Assembly (NCBI RefSeq): GCF_028823665.1
Contig: NZ_JAPEHV010000006.1
Location: forward strand, 124,001-188,000
Direction of reading: 5' to 3'
DNA: 64,000 nt
DNA from: Microbacterium sp. C7(2022)
GTDB lineage: Bacteria; Actinomycetota; Actinomycetes; Actinomycetales; Microbacteriaceae
Shown here: one piece after another, positions 9,365 through 16,236 of the stretch
Numbering within the stretch: the stretch's first letter is position 1
Layout of the letters: each line of letters begins with the position of its first letter
The notes under the pieces: generated by a model
Databases searched by the model: none
What the model saw: only the letters and a program-made list of their open reading frames with translations
Told to the model about the DNA's origin: nothing
Translations under genes and position numbers: made by a program

Positions 9365-10381
9365 TCAGTCGATCGTGAGGTAATCCGCGCCGGTGTAATG
9401 CCCGTGCGCCATCTTCTGTCGCTGTCGAAGCACGTCGTTGAGCAAACTCGACGCTCCGAATCGGAACAGGTGGGGTTGCAGCCATTCCTCGCCGAGCGTC
9501 TCGGCGACCGTCACGAGGTACTTGATTGCATCCTTCGAGGTGCGGATGCCACCGGCGGGCTTCACGCCGATCTTGACGCCGGTTGCGCGATACCAGTCAC
9601 GCACCACCTCGAGCATCAGCAGCGTCACGGGAAGCGTGGCCGCGGGTTGGACTTTGCCCGTCGAGGTCTTGATGAAGTCGCCGCCGGCCAGGATCGCCAG
9701 GGTGGACGCGCGCCGAATGTTGTCGTAGGTCTGCAACTCGCCGGTCTCGAGGATCACCTTCAGCGAAGCCTGCGTTCCGTCTGCTCGTCGGCACGCCTCT
9801 TTCACTTGCGCGATCTGATCGAAGACCACGCCGTATCGGCCCGATAGAAACGCCCCTCGATCGATCACCATGTCGATCTCATCCGCCCCTGCGGCCACCG
9901 CGTCCGCGGTGTCGGCGAGCTTGACCGCCAGCGAAGCCCGCCCGCTCGGGAACGCGGTGGCGACGGCGGCAACGCTCACGCCGCCGTCGTCGGGGTCGCC
10001 GTGCGCCGCCCCCAGCGCCTCGCGAGCATGCTCGACCATGTCGCCGTACACGCACACCGCCGCCACACGCGGGCACGACGGGTCCGTCGCATCCGGATTC
10101 ACAGCTTTGGCCACGAGCGACCGCACCTTCCCGGGAGTATCTGCGCCTTCGAGTGTCGTGAGATCGATGAGCGAAATGATGCGATCGAGGGCCCATGCCT
10201 TCGAGGTCGTCTTGATCGAACGCGTTCCCAGGTCGGCTGCGCGTGCGTCGAGGCCCACCGCGTCGACGCCCGGCAGACCGTGGAGATAGCGACGCAGCGT
10301 GGCGTCATCAGGCGAGCCGCCGAGCAGGGCGAGCGCCCTGTCAGGACGTGAAATCGTGTCGGGCGTGGACGTGGTGGCCAT
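9365..10381 (-). CDS. deoC: Deoxyribose-phosphate aldolase
   Basis: 338 aa, the long form of DeoC. Cleaves 2-deoxyribose 5-phosphate into glyceraldehyde 3-phosphate and acetaldehyde during deoxynucleoside breakdown. Schiff-base Lys238 is in DFIKTSTGK and the second catalytic Lys274 in GVKPAGGIR. A strong GAGGAGGATC ribosome site precedes ATG 10381. First gene of a likely deoC-ALDH-ALDH-coaBC transcript. A 10-bp palindrome sits immediately upstream of its ribosome site and may be an operator. Confidence 0.96.
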   Translation of the reverse strand: MATTSTPDTISRPDRALALLGGSPDDATLRRYLHGLPGVDAVGLDARAADLGTRSIKTTSKAWALDRIISLIDLTTLEGADTPGKVRSLVAKAVNPDATDPSCPRVAAVCVYGDMVEHAREALGAAHGDPDDGGVSVAAVATAFPSGRASLAVKLADTADAVAAGADEIDMVIDRGAFLSGRYGVVFDQIAQVKEACRRADGTQASLKVILETGELQTYDNIRRASTLAILAGGDFIKTSTGKVQPAATLPVTLLMLEVVRDWYRATGVKIGVKPAGGIRTSKDAIKYLVTVAETLGEEWLQPHLFRFGASSLLNDVLRQRQKMAHGHYTGADYLTID

Positions 10382-10392
10382 GATCCTCCTCG

Positions 10393-10418
10393 ATCGTCGT
10401 GCCGCTTCGCACGACGAT
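10393..10418 (-). promoter_or_regulatory. Palindrome in the deoC leader, candidate operator
   Basis: Perfect inverted repeat ATCGTCGTGC (10393-10402) / GCACGACGAT (10409-10418) with a 6-nt spacer. It lies 3 nt upstream of the deoC ribosome site and downstream of a possible -10 box TACGAT (minus strand, 10431-10436). The site fits repressor binding or an RNA hairpin next to the ribosome site. No regulator gene is adjacent. Confidence 0.5.
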
Positions 10419-10474
10419 GCACTCGCCTTGATCGTAGGCGGGCGAGGGGTGAGCGGTCTATGCCCGCGGCGACA

Positions 10475-11461
10475 TCACGCCAGCGCGGCGCGCACCTTTA
10501 CGACGTCATCGGCGATCTGCTCGATGAGCGCCTCGATGCCGGCGAAGGCGGTCATGCCGCGCACCCGCGAGACGAACTGCACTTCGACCATATGACCGTA
10601 CAGATCGAGGCCTGTCTCATCGAGCACGTATGCCTCGACCTGCCGAGTGACGACGTCGTCGAAGGTGGGATTCGTGCCGATGCTGATGGCCGCGGGGTAC
10701 CGGATGCTCCGCCGCGCGTTGCGTGCGGGTGCGCGATCCGCGCCCGGGTCGACCGCTCCGTGGTCGATCAGCCAGCCCGCGTACACCCCTTCTGCCGGGA
10801 CGAACCCGGCAAGATCCTCGGAGAGGTTCGCGGTGGGAAAGCCGAGCTCGCGCCCGCGCTTGAGTCCGTGAACCACTTCCCCCTCGACACTGTGGGTGCG
10901 CCCCAGAAGGCGCGACGCCGTGGCGACGTCCCCCTCGGTCAGCGCTTCGCGGATCCACGTCGATGACACACGCCGTCCCGCATCCACGGCACGCACGTCG
11001 CCGACCACCTGAACGTCGAAGCCCATTTCGGCGCCGATCTCGGTGAGGTACTCCGGTGTTCCCGCGCCTCTGTGACCGAAGCGGAAGTCTTCGCCGACCA
11101 GCACAGTGCGTGCGGCGAGCGCGTCGCGCAGGATTGTCTCGACGAACTCCCGGGGCGGCATCGACGCCAGATCGGTGTCGAACTTCAGCAGCAGCGTCGC
11201 ATCGACTCCGGCGTCGGCAAGCAGGGCGAGCTTCTGCTCGACCCCGACGAGGTCCTCCGGGCACACCTCGGGGCGCAGCAGCGAGAGCGGGTTGCGGTCG
11301 AATGTGACCGCCACCACGCGCGCGCCGAGCCCCGCGGCATCCACCCGCGCACGATCGATGACGGCACGGTGGCCCGAGTGGACGCCATCGAACTTGCCGA
11401 TCGCCACCACCGAGGGCCCGAACCCTGGGGGCACGTCGGCCGGGTTCTCGAAAACGATCAT
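10475..11461 (-). CDS. ribF: Bifunctional riboflavin kinase / FAD synthetase
   Basis: 328 aa. Converts riboflavin to FMN and FMN to FAD. The N-terminal nucleotidyltransferase has GKFDGVHSGH (residues 22-31) and the STWIRE segment; the C-terminal flavokinase has GRELGFPTANL. The start at MIVFENPADV overlaps the stop of the upstream membrane gene as ATGA, which fixes it. Last gene of the truB-122 aa-142 aa-ribF run; ribF next to truB is a widely conserved arrangement. Confidence 0.96.
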   Translation of the reverse strand: MIVFENPADVPPGFGPSVVAIGKFDGVHSGHRAVIDRARVDAAGLGARVVAVTFDRNPLSLLRPEVCPEDLVGVEQKLALLADAGVDATLLLKFDTDLASMPPREFVETILRDALAARTVLVGEDFRFGHRGAGTPEYLTEIGAEMGFDVQVVGDVRAVDAGRRVSSTWIREALTEGDVATASRLLGRTHSVEGEVVHGLKRGRELGFPTANLSEDLAGFVPAEGVYAGWLIDHGAVDPGADRAPARNARRSIRYPAAISIGTNPTFDDVVTRQVEAYVLDETGLDLYGHMVEVQFVSRVRGMTAFAGIEALIEQIADDVVKVRAALA

Positions 11462-11886
11462 GCGTCCACCGAGATGCGGTGGGTCGCCGGTTGGTGCGTG
11501 GTCAACCACCAGAGCCCCAGGAAGGGCAGCACGAGCGGAACGAACAGATACCCCATGCCGTACCAGGACCACACGGTGGGGTGCGCAAACCATTCCGGCA
11601 AGACGAGGCCGAGGGTGCCGACGATCAGCACACCAGCCAGCTCGAACACGATGGCGATCCAGGCGACGCGGTACCACGCCCTCGAACCCGCGAAGACCAG
11701 GGCGAGCGTGGCGACGATGTACACCAGCGCTGCCAGTGCCGACAGCGAGTACGCCAATGGCGCGTCGGAAAACTCGCGAACGATCTGAACGAAAGAGCGA
11801 CCGGTGGCGGCGAGCGCCATGATCGCGTACACGATCACGAGGACTCGGCCGATGCCGGTCATACGGGGGCGAGTATCTGGCGACAT
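11458..11886 (-). CDS. Conserved small membrane protein, function unknown
   Basis: 142 aa. Four hydrophobic segments (roughly residues 11-30, 45-66, 70-92 and 105-127) with a conserved-looking block HPTVWSWYGMGYLFVPLVLP. I do not recognise a family with a known function. It is translationally coupled to ribF through ATGA. The first ATG was chosen because AGGA lies upstream; a second ATG 8 codons in has no ribosome site. Confidence 0.75.
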   Translation of the reverse strand: MSPDTRPRMTGIGRVLVIVYAIMALAATGRSFVQIVREFSDAPLAYSLSALAALVYIVATLALVFAGSRAWYRVAWIAIVFELAGVLIVGTLGLVLPEWFAHPTVWSWYGMGYLFVPLVLPFLGLWWLTTHQPATHRISVDA

Positions 11887-11963
11887 GACGTCACAATCCT
11901 ACGTGGCGGCGAGCGCCATGGCCCGCGTGCGACAGGGGGCCTGCGGGGCCGAATGATCGGCGC

Positions 11964-12332
11964 TCAGGCGATCTGGATCGTCCAGATCACCTGCATACGC
12001 CACACCATGACTGCCACGGCCAGCGCCGCGACACCCATGATGACGGTGCTCCAGCGGCTGCGCTCGACGAGCGCCCATGCCACACCGGCCGGTGGGAGCA
12101 GCACCGCCGATACGAGATAGACCCAGTACTCGAGCAGACTTCCGGTGGGCGGGTTTCCGGCGAGTGGCGCGATGATCGCGATCACAACCTGCGCGATGAG
12201 CAGCAGCTCGAGCAGGGCCAGCGCTCCGACAGTGAAGTCGCTCGGACGGCGCCCCGCAAGACCGGCGATGATGCAGAACAATCCTCCCGCCACCGCAACA
12301 ACCACCTGCACGATGGTGAACCACATGATCAT
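11964..12332 (-). CDS. Conserved small membrane protein, function unknown
   Basis: 122 aa, four predicted membrane helices, little soluble sequence. The ATG overlaps the truB stop as ATGA, which fixes the start at 12332 rather than at the Met two codons later. Sits between truB and another small membrane protein. No function can be assigned. Confidence 0.75.
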   Translation of the reverse strand: MIMWFTIVQVVVAVAGGLFCIIAGLAGRRPSDFTVGALALLELLLIAQVVIAIIAPLAGNPPTGSLLEYWVYLVSAVLLPPAGVAWALVERSRWSTVIMGVAALAVAVMVWRMQVIWTIQIA

Positions 12333-13273
12333 CGGCTTGCCCCCTCGGGCATGTTCATCGCGCTCTTGACGTCATCGCCGCGCTTCTCCACGATGCCCAC
12401 CAGAGCATCCGATGGATCGATCGCCGCGGTCGGGTTCGCCGTGAGCCGCGCTGCGGCACCACTCAGACGCTTGCCGTGGCGCAGATCGCGTGCTTCTTGC
12501 TCCGAAACATCGAAGCGTCCCAGCACCGCTGTGGCCACATCGGCCGGCGTGCGCAGGGTGAGGCGAGGCGTGCCCGCGGGTTCGGCCTGCGAGGCGGCGG
12601 CCTCGATGACATCATCCATCGACGTCGCGTCCGCCACGTCGAATGGACCGATACGGGTGCGACGCAGGGCCGTCAGATGTCCTCCGACCCCAAGCGCTGC
12701 ACCCAAGTCCCGAGCGAGCGACCGAATGTAGGTGCCGCTACTGCAATCGACCACCACATCGAGGTCAATCACTCCGTGCGCTCGCCGCTCCGCTCGCACC
12801 TCGAAGCGCGACACCGTCACCCGGCGTGCCTTCAGTTCAACCTCTTCCCCCGCGCGCGCCAAGTCGTAGGCGCGCTTGCCGTCGACCTTGATCGCCGAGT
12901 AGGTGCTCGGCACTTGCGAGATCTCCCCCGACAGGGCCGCGATCGCGGCGGTGATCTCGTCGGATGCCACGGCCGAAGCATCCGACACCGCAACCGTCTG
13001 ACCGTCGGCGTCGTCTGTGTCGGTAGCCACGCCAAGACGAATCGTGGCCTCGTACGTCTTGTCGAGGCCGACGATGTAGGTGAGCAGGCGCGTCGCGCCC
13101 TCGACTCCGAGGACAAGCAAGCCGGTCGCCATGGGGTCGAGGGTGCCCGCATGTCCGACCTTGCGAGTGCCAAGAGCGCGACGCGCCTTGGCAACCACAT
13201 CGTGCGAAGTCATGCCCCCGGCCTTGTCGACCAGGAGGATGCCGGGCGCGGGCGTCGTGCGGGTGGGTGTCAC
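12329..13273 (-). CDS. truB: tRNA pseudouridine(55) synthase
   Basis: 314 aa, GTG start with GAAGGAC upstream. Converts U55 of tRNA to pseudouridine. The N-terminal motif GILLVDKAGGMTSHDVV and the catalytic Asp46 in GHAGTLDPMATG are present, with the second family block RLGVATDTDDADG. Normal length for actinobacterial TruB. It normally follows rbfA directly; here two plus-strand genes and about 2.4 kb separate them. Confidence 0.97.
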   Translation of the reverse strand: MTPTRTTPAPGILLVDKAGGMTSHDVVAKARRALGTRKVGHAGTLDPMATGLLVLGVEGATRLLTYIVGLDKTYEATIRLGVATDTDDADGQTVAVSDASAVASDEITAAIAALSGEISQVPSTYSAIKVDGKRAYDLARAGEEVELKARRVTVSRFEVRAERRAHGVIDLDVVVDCSSGTYIRSLARDLGAALGVGGHLTALRRTRIGPFDVADATSMDDVIEAAASQAEPAGTPRLTLRTPADVATAVLGRFDVSEQEARDLRHGKRLSGAAARLTANPTAAIDPSDALVGIVEKRGDDVKSAMNMPEGASR

Positions 13274-13395
13274 CGAGTGTCCTTCTTTCTCGCGGCCTCC
13301 AGCCTACTTTCCGCGTGTCGGTGCGCACGCGCCTGTCGTGCGCGGGACCTCCCTGTGCCTCCCCGCGCTAGCTCCGCCCCCCATGCACCCCTGTC

Positions 13396-13482
13396 CGCAC
13401 GCACGGGACACACGCACGCACGGGGCACGCGCACGCACGCACGGGACACGCGCACGCACGGGACACACGCACGCACGGGAGG
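13396..13482. repeat. Tandem array of a 17-bp unit
   Basis: Five head-to-tail copies of CGCACGCACGGGACACR, the third lengthened by an extra CGCA and the last cut to 15 bp. The variants differ at one or two bases (GGGACACA, GGGGCACG, GGGACACG). There is no spacer of CRISPR size. The function is unknown. Confidence 0.85.
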
Positions 13483-13543
13483 AGATCCAGGATACGGAGG
13501 ATGCTCCCCGGCCTCGGCATCCTCCCGAACCTCGATCTCCTCC
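13478..13543. repeat. Nested inverted repeat 5' of the DUF559 gene
   Basis: Outer arms GGAGGAGATC (13478-13487) and GATCTCCTCC (13534-13543); inner arms GGAGGATGC (13496-13504) and GCATCCTCC (13517-13525). The GGAGGAT/ATCCTCC core recurs in the hairpin on the other side of the DUF559 gene. Confidence 0.75.
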
Positions 13544-13690
13544 GCGCGTCGCGGCTCTGCATCGCAAGCGTGTCGCCGTCGCAGCCCTGTCGCCAGCCCC
13601 GGCTCCTCCCCAAGCCCGCCAGCACGCCGCTTTCAGCACAATTCACCGGCGACTCGCTTCGCACGTGTTCCGCGACCGCATGCTGGAGCG

Positions 13691-14551
13691 ATGACGCGCC
13701 GATCCCCCGCCCAGCAGATCGCGGAACTGACGAAAGCGCTACGCCACACCGGCGGGGTGATGCGCGCGAGCGCCGTCACCGACCTCGGCTTCAGCCCACA
13801 CTGTGTGCGCGCGGCCATGGTTGCTGGAGCCGTAACGCGACCGCGCCGTGGCTGGCTCGCTGACACCGAGGCGGACCCTGAACTCATCGCTGCGGCGCGC
13901 GCGGGCGTGGTCCTGACCTGCATCACCGAGGCGCGGCGGCGCGGCCTCTGGGTGTTGGATGAACTCGAGAAGCACGTCGCTGCGCCCGCGCGCTCCGGGC
14001 GGGTCGCCGCTGATCCGAAGCGCGCGCACGTGCACTGGTGCGAGCCGGCCATCCCGCGGCATCCGGGATCGCTCGTCGACCCGATCGAGAACGTTCTGGC
14101 GATCGTCGCCGCATGCCAACCCTATGAGAAAGCGCTCGTGATCTGGGAATCTGCGCTGCGCCAGGGACTCGTCGATCGCCAGGTGCTTGCTGGCCTGCGA
14201 CTTCCACCACAGGGTCGCAGACTCCTCAAGGATGCGACCCCTTGGTCGGATTCGGGACTAGAGACGCTCGTCATCCCCCGGCTGCTCTGGCTTCGACTAC
14301 CCATTCGCCCGCAAATCTGGATTGCCGGACACCGCGTCGACTTTCTCATCGGAGACAGGCTCGTGCTCCAGATAGATGGCAAGCATCATGTGGGTCGGCA
14401 ACGGGCTGAGGATATCGCCCACGACGCGCACCTACGGTTGCTCGGCTACACGGTCGTTCGCGTTTCCTACGGGCAGATCGTCGAACGCTGGCACGAGGTG
14501 CAGGACCAAATCATGCGGGCCGTAGCGCAGGGCCTTCACCGCGCGAGCTGA
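13691..14551 (+). CDS. DUF559 domain protein with AbiEi-like N-terminal region
   Basis: 286 aa. The C-terminal third looks like a Vsr/PD-(D/E)XK endonuclease fold: SGLETLV (Glu191), VDFLIGDRLVLQIDGK (Asp217, Asp229, Lys231) and a closing LGYTVVRVSYGQI. The N-terminal ~60 residues (QIAELTKALRHTGGVMRASAVTDLG, RRGWLADT) resemble the winged-helix part of AbiEi-type antitoxin-like proteins. No toxin gene is next to it. ATG 13691 has GGAG 4 nt upstream; the much longer in-frame opening to its left is opposite truB and is rejected. It splits the conserved rbfA-truB pair and is flanked by related hairpins, so it looks like an inserted cassette. Catalysis is inferred only from the motif. Confidence 0.82.
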   Translation: MTRRSPAQQIAELTKALRHTGGVMRASAVTDLGFSPHCVRAAMVAGAVTRPRRGWLADTEADPELIAAARAGVVLTCITEARRRGLWVLDELEKHVAAPARSGRVAADPKRAHVHWCEPAIPRHPGSLVDPIENVLAIVAACQPYEKALVIWESALRQGLVDRQVLAGLRLPPQGRRLLKDATPWSDSGLETLVIPRLLWLRLPIRPQIWIAGHRVDFLIGDRLVLQIDGKHHVGRQRAEDIAHDAHLRLLGYTVVRVSYGQIVERWHEVQDQIMRAVAQGLHRAS

Positions 14552-14553
14552 AG

Positions 14554-14607
14554 GCGCTTCGTGAGGAGATCGCGCTTCGGGAGGAGCTCGCGCTTCGGGA
14601 GGATGTG
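14554..14607. repeat. Three tandem 18-bp repeats 3' of the DUF559 gene
   Basis: Units GCGCTTCGTGAGGAGATC (14554-14571), GCGCTTCGGGAGGAGCTC (14572-14589) and GCGCTTCGGGAGGATGTG (14590-14607). They begin two bases after the stop codon. The shared GGGAGGA core is the same as in the hairpin upstream of the gene. Confidence 0.85.
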
Positions 14608-14632
14608 ATGTGCCCGCGTGATCCTCCCGAAG
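14593..14632 (+). terminator. Hairpin after the DUF559 gene, possible terminator
   Basis: Perfect 12-bp arms CTTCGGGAGGAT (14593-14604) and ATCCTCCCGAAG (14621-14632), 16-nt loop. No run of T follows. The left arm is built from the third 18-bp repeat. It could end the DUF559 transcript or mark the edge of a mobile unit. From 14633 to 14768 I see nothing further. Confidence 0.55.
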
Positions 14633-14768
14633 GCACATTCTCCTCCCCCAGAATCATGGCCGGGGCGCCGTGCGCGACACGCAAGATCACACACTCCACA
14701 CGCTGGCCACGCGCGCCGGGCCCCAATGCGGCGCACATGCGCGGCACCAACGCTGTCGCGCAGACGCA

Positions 14769-14774
14769 TAGGCT
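14769..14774 (+). promoter_or_regulatory. -10 box TAGGCT of mutY, leaderless start
   Basis: TAGGCT ends 6 nt before ATG 14781, so transcription would begin at the start codon. There is no Shine-Dalgarno sequence. No clear -35 box. Confidence 0.6.
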
Positions 14775-14780
14775 GATCGG

Positions 14781-15647
14781 ATGCCGCACCTCGCCACGCC
14801 CGTGATCGCGTGGTACCGCGAGAACGCACGGGATCTGCCGTGGCGGCATCCGGAATTCGGAGCCTGGGGCGTCCTGGTCAGCGAGTTCATGCTGCAGCAG
14901 ACCCCCGTCACCCGTGTGATCCCCTTGCTCGAGAACTGGCTACTCCGGTGGCCGACGCCGACCGCACTGGCCGAGGCTTCCCCCGCCGACGCCGTACGCC
15001 AGTGGGCGAATCTCGGATATCCCCGGCGTGCCCTGTGGCTTCACCAAGCAGCCGTGCAGATCCGCGACCGTCACGACGGCGTTGTCCCGGACGACGTCGA
15101 CGAACTCCTGGCTCTCACGGGAATCGGCGACTACACGGCGCGCGCCGTGTCGGTGTTCGCGTACGGCCAGCGCCACCCCGTGGTCGACACGAACACGCGT
15201 CGCGTTCTGGCGCGCGCGGTACACGGGCGGTCACAGCCGGGCAACGCGGCACGACGCGACCTTCAGGACATGGAACGCATCCTCCCCGACAGCGATGAGG
15301 ACGCCGCGATCGTGAACGCGGGCATGATGGAACTCGGCGCGCTGATCTGCGTCGCGCGATCGCCCCGATGCGAGGCGTGCCCCATCGCTGGCGAGTGCGC
15401 GTGGCGCTCTGCCGGCTACCCGGATACGGGCGACGAACGCCGCAAGCAGGCGCGGTACGAAGGGAGCGACCGTCAGGCGCGAGGTGCGGTGCTGAAAATG
15501 CTGCGGGATGCCACAGACCACACGATCGCAATCGATGCGGTGATCGCCGAATGGCCCGACCCGCGCCAGCGTGATCGTGCGATCGACTCACTTATCGCCG
15601 ACGGCCTCGCCGAGGCGAATGCGGGGATGCTGCGCCTGCCGCAATGA
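14781..15647 (+). CDS. mutY: A/G-specific adenine DNA glycosylase
   Basis: 288 aa. Removes adenine mispaired with 8-oxoguanine. Catalytic Glu35 in SEFMLQQTP, helix-hairpin-helix LTGIGDYTARAV, catalytic Asp136 in VVDTNTRRVL, and a [4Fe-4S] site Cys190-x6-Cys197-x2-Cys200-x5-Cys206. At 288 aa it is shorter than E. coli MutY (350) and has a reduced C-terminal domain, as usual for actinobacteria. The start follows TAGGCT-N6 with no ribosome site (leaderless). Converges on rbfA with 30 nt between stops. Confidence 0.96.
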   Translation: MPHLATPVIAWYRENARDLPWRHPEFGAWGVLVSEFMLQQTPVTRVIPLLENWLLRWPTPTALAEASPADAVRQWANLGYPRRALWLHQAAVQIRDRHDGVVPDDVDELLALTGIGDYTARAVSVFAYGQRHPVVDTNTRRVLARAVHGRSQPGNAARRDLQDMERILPDSDEDAAIVNAGMMELGALICVARSPRCEACPIAGECAWRSAGYPDTGDERRKQARYEGSDRQARGAVLKMLRDATDHTIAIDAVIAEWPDPRQRDRAIDSLIADGLAEANAGMLRLPQ

Positions 15648-15677
15648 GCAGGGCGCAGGCACCCGCGCTCAGCACCC

Positions 15678-16142
15678 TCAGGCGCGCGCGTCGCCCTCGT
15701 CTGAGGGCTCGTCCTCGTCCGCAACGACGCGCGGCTTGACGTACGGGTCTTCGTCGCCTGCGTAGCTGGCACCCGAAGCGATGGCCGTCACCGCTTCATC
15801 GCGCTCGCGCGCCTCGCGCAGCAGATCGGCGATGTGACCGGCGTTATCGGGAAGAGCATCCAGGATGAACTCCAGCGAAGGGGTGAGGCGCACGTTCAGG
15901 TGCTTGCCCACCTCAGAGCGCAGCATTCCGGTCGCTGCTTTCAGCGCCGCAGCCGAATCGGCGCGCTCCTGGTCGGTGCCGAACACCGTGTAGAACACGG
16001 ACGCGTGCTGCAGATCGCCCGTCACACGCACATCGGTGATCGTGACGAACCCGAGTCGCGGGTCGCGCAGCCCTTTCTCGAGCCGCTCTGCGAGGATCAC
16101 GCGGATACGGTCGCCCAGTCGCGCCTGTCGTTCGCTTGCCAT
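15678..16142 (-). CDS. rbfA: Ribosome-binding factor A
   Basis: 154 aa. A KH-fold factor for maturation of the 30S subunit and for growth in the cold. Family features: ARLGDRIRVILAERLEKGLRDPRLGFVTITDVRVTGDL near the N-terminus and RLTPSLEFILD. The acidic, disordered C-terminal tail (DEDEPSDEGDARA) is longer than in E. coli. Follows infB by 94 nt, with two hairpins in that gap. Confidence 0.96.
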   Translation of the reverse strand: MASERQARLGDRIRVILAERLEKGLRDPRLGFVTITDVRVTGDLQHASVFYTVFGTDQERADSAAALKAATGMLRSEVGKHLNVRLTPSLEFILDALPDNAGHIADLLREARERDEAVTAIASGASYAGDEDPYVKPRVVADEDEPSDEGDARA

Positions 16143-16166
16143 GTTCTGTCTTCTTTCTCGTTCGAC

Positions 16167-16227
16167 GCGGGGACAACCCCGCGGCGATGGGTCAGGGTGC
16201 CGCGCTCACGAGGAGCACGGCACCCTG
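16167..16227 (-). promoter_or_regulatory. Intercistronic hairpins between infB and rbfA
   Basis: Two stems: CGCGGGG/CCCCGCG (16166-16172 and 16177-16183, loop ACAA) and a longer one with arms CAGGGTGCCG (16193-16202) and CGGCACCCTG (16218-16227) containing a second GCTC/GAGC stem. No U-run follows, so partial termination or mRNA processing is more likely than a full stop. Confidence 0.5.
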
Positions 16228-16236
16228 GACGCGGGA

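Larger units (their letters stand above)
13274..13690. other. Non-coding region with tandem repeats and nested hairpin
   Basis: A 417-bp gap upstream of truB (minus) and upstream of the DUF559 gene (plus). Frames through it are low-complexity translations of the repeats and I reject them as genes. It holds the 17-bp tandem repeat array (13396-13482) and a nested inverted repeat (13478-13543). The rest, 13544-13690, shows nothing I recognise. Confidence 0.7.

Noticed and set aside
11806-11919. Repeated GGCGGCGAGCGCCAT near two small membrane protein genes
   Set aside because: One copy is inside a coding sequence and the other in a 77-nt gap; GC-rich chance similarity is the simplest explanation.
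13396-13482. CRISPR array
   Set aside because: The 17-bp units are directly joined with no spacers, and no cas genes are present.
12476-13690. A 691-aa plus-strand frame including the DUF559 protein
   Set aside because: The upstream 405 codons lie opposite truB and through the repeats; the part before ATG 13691 has no protein-like features and the ribosome site is at 13691.
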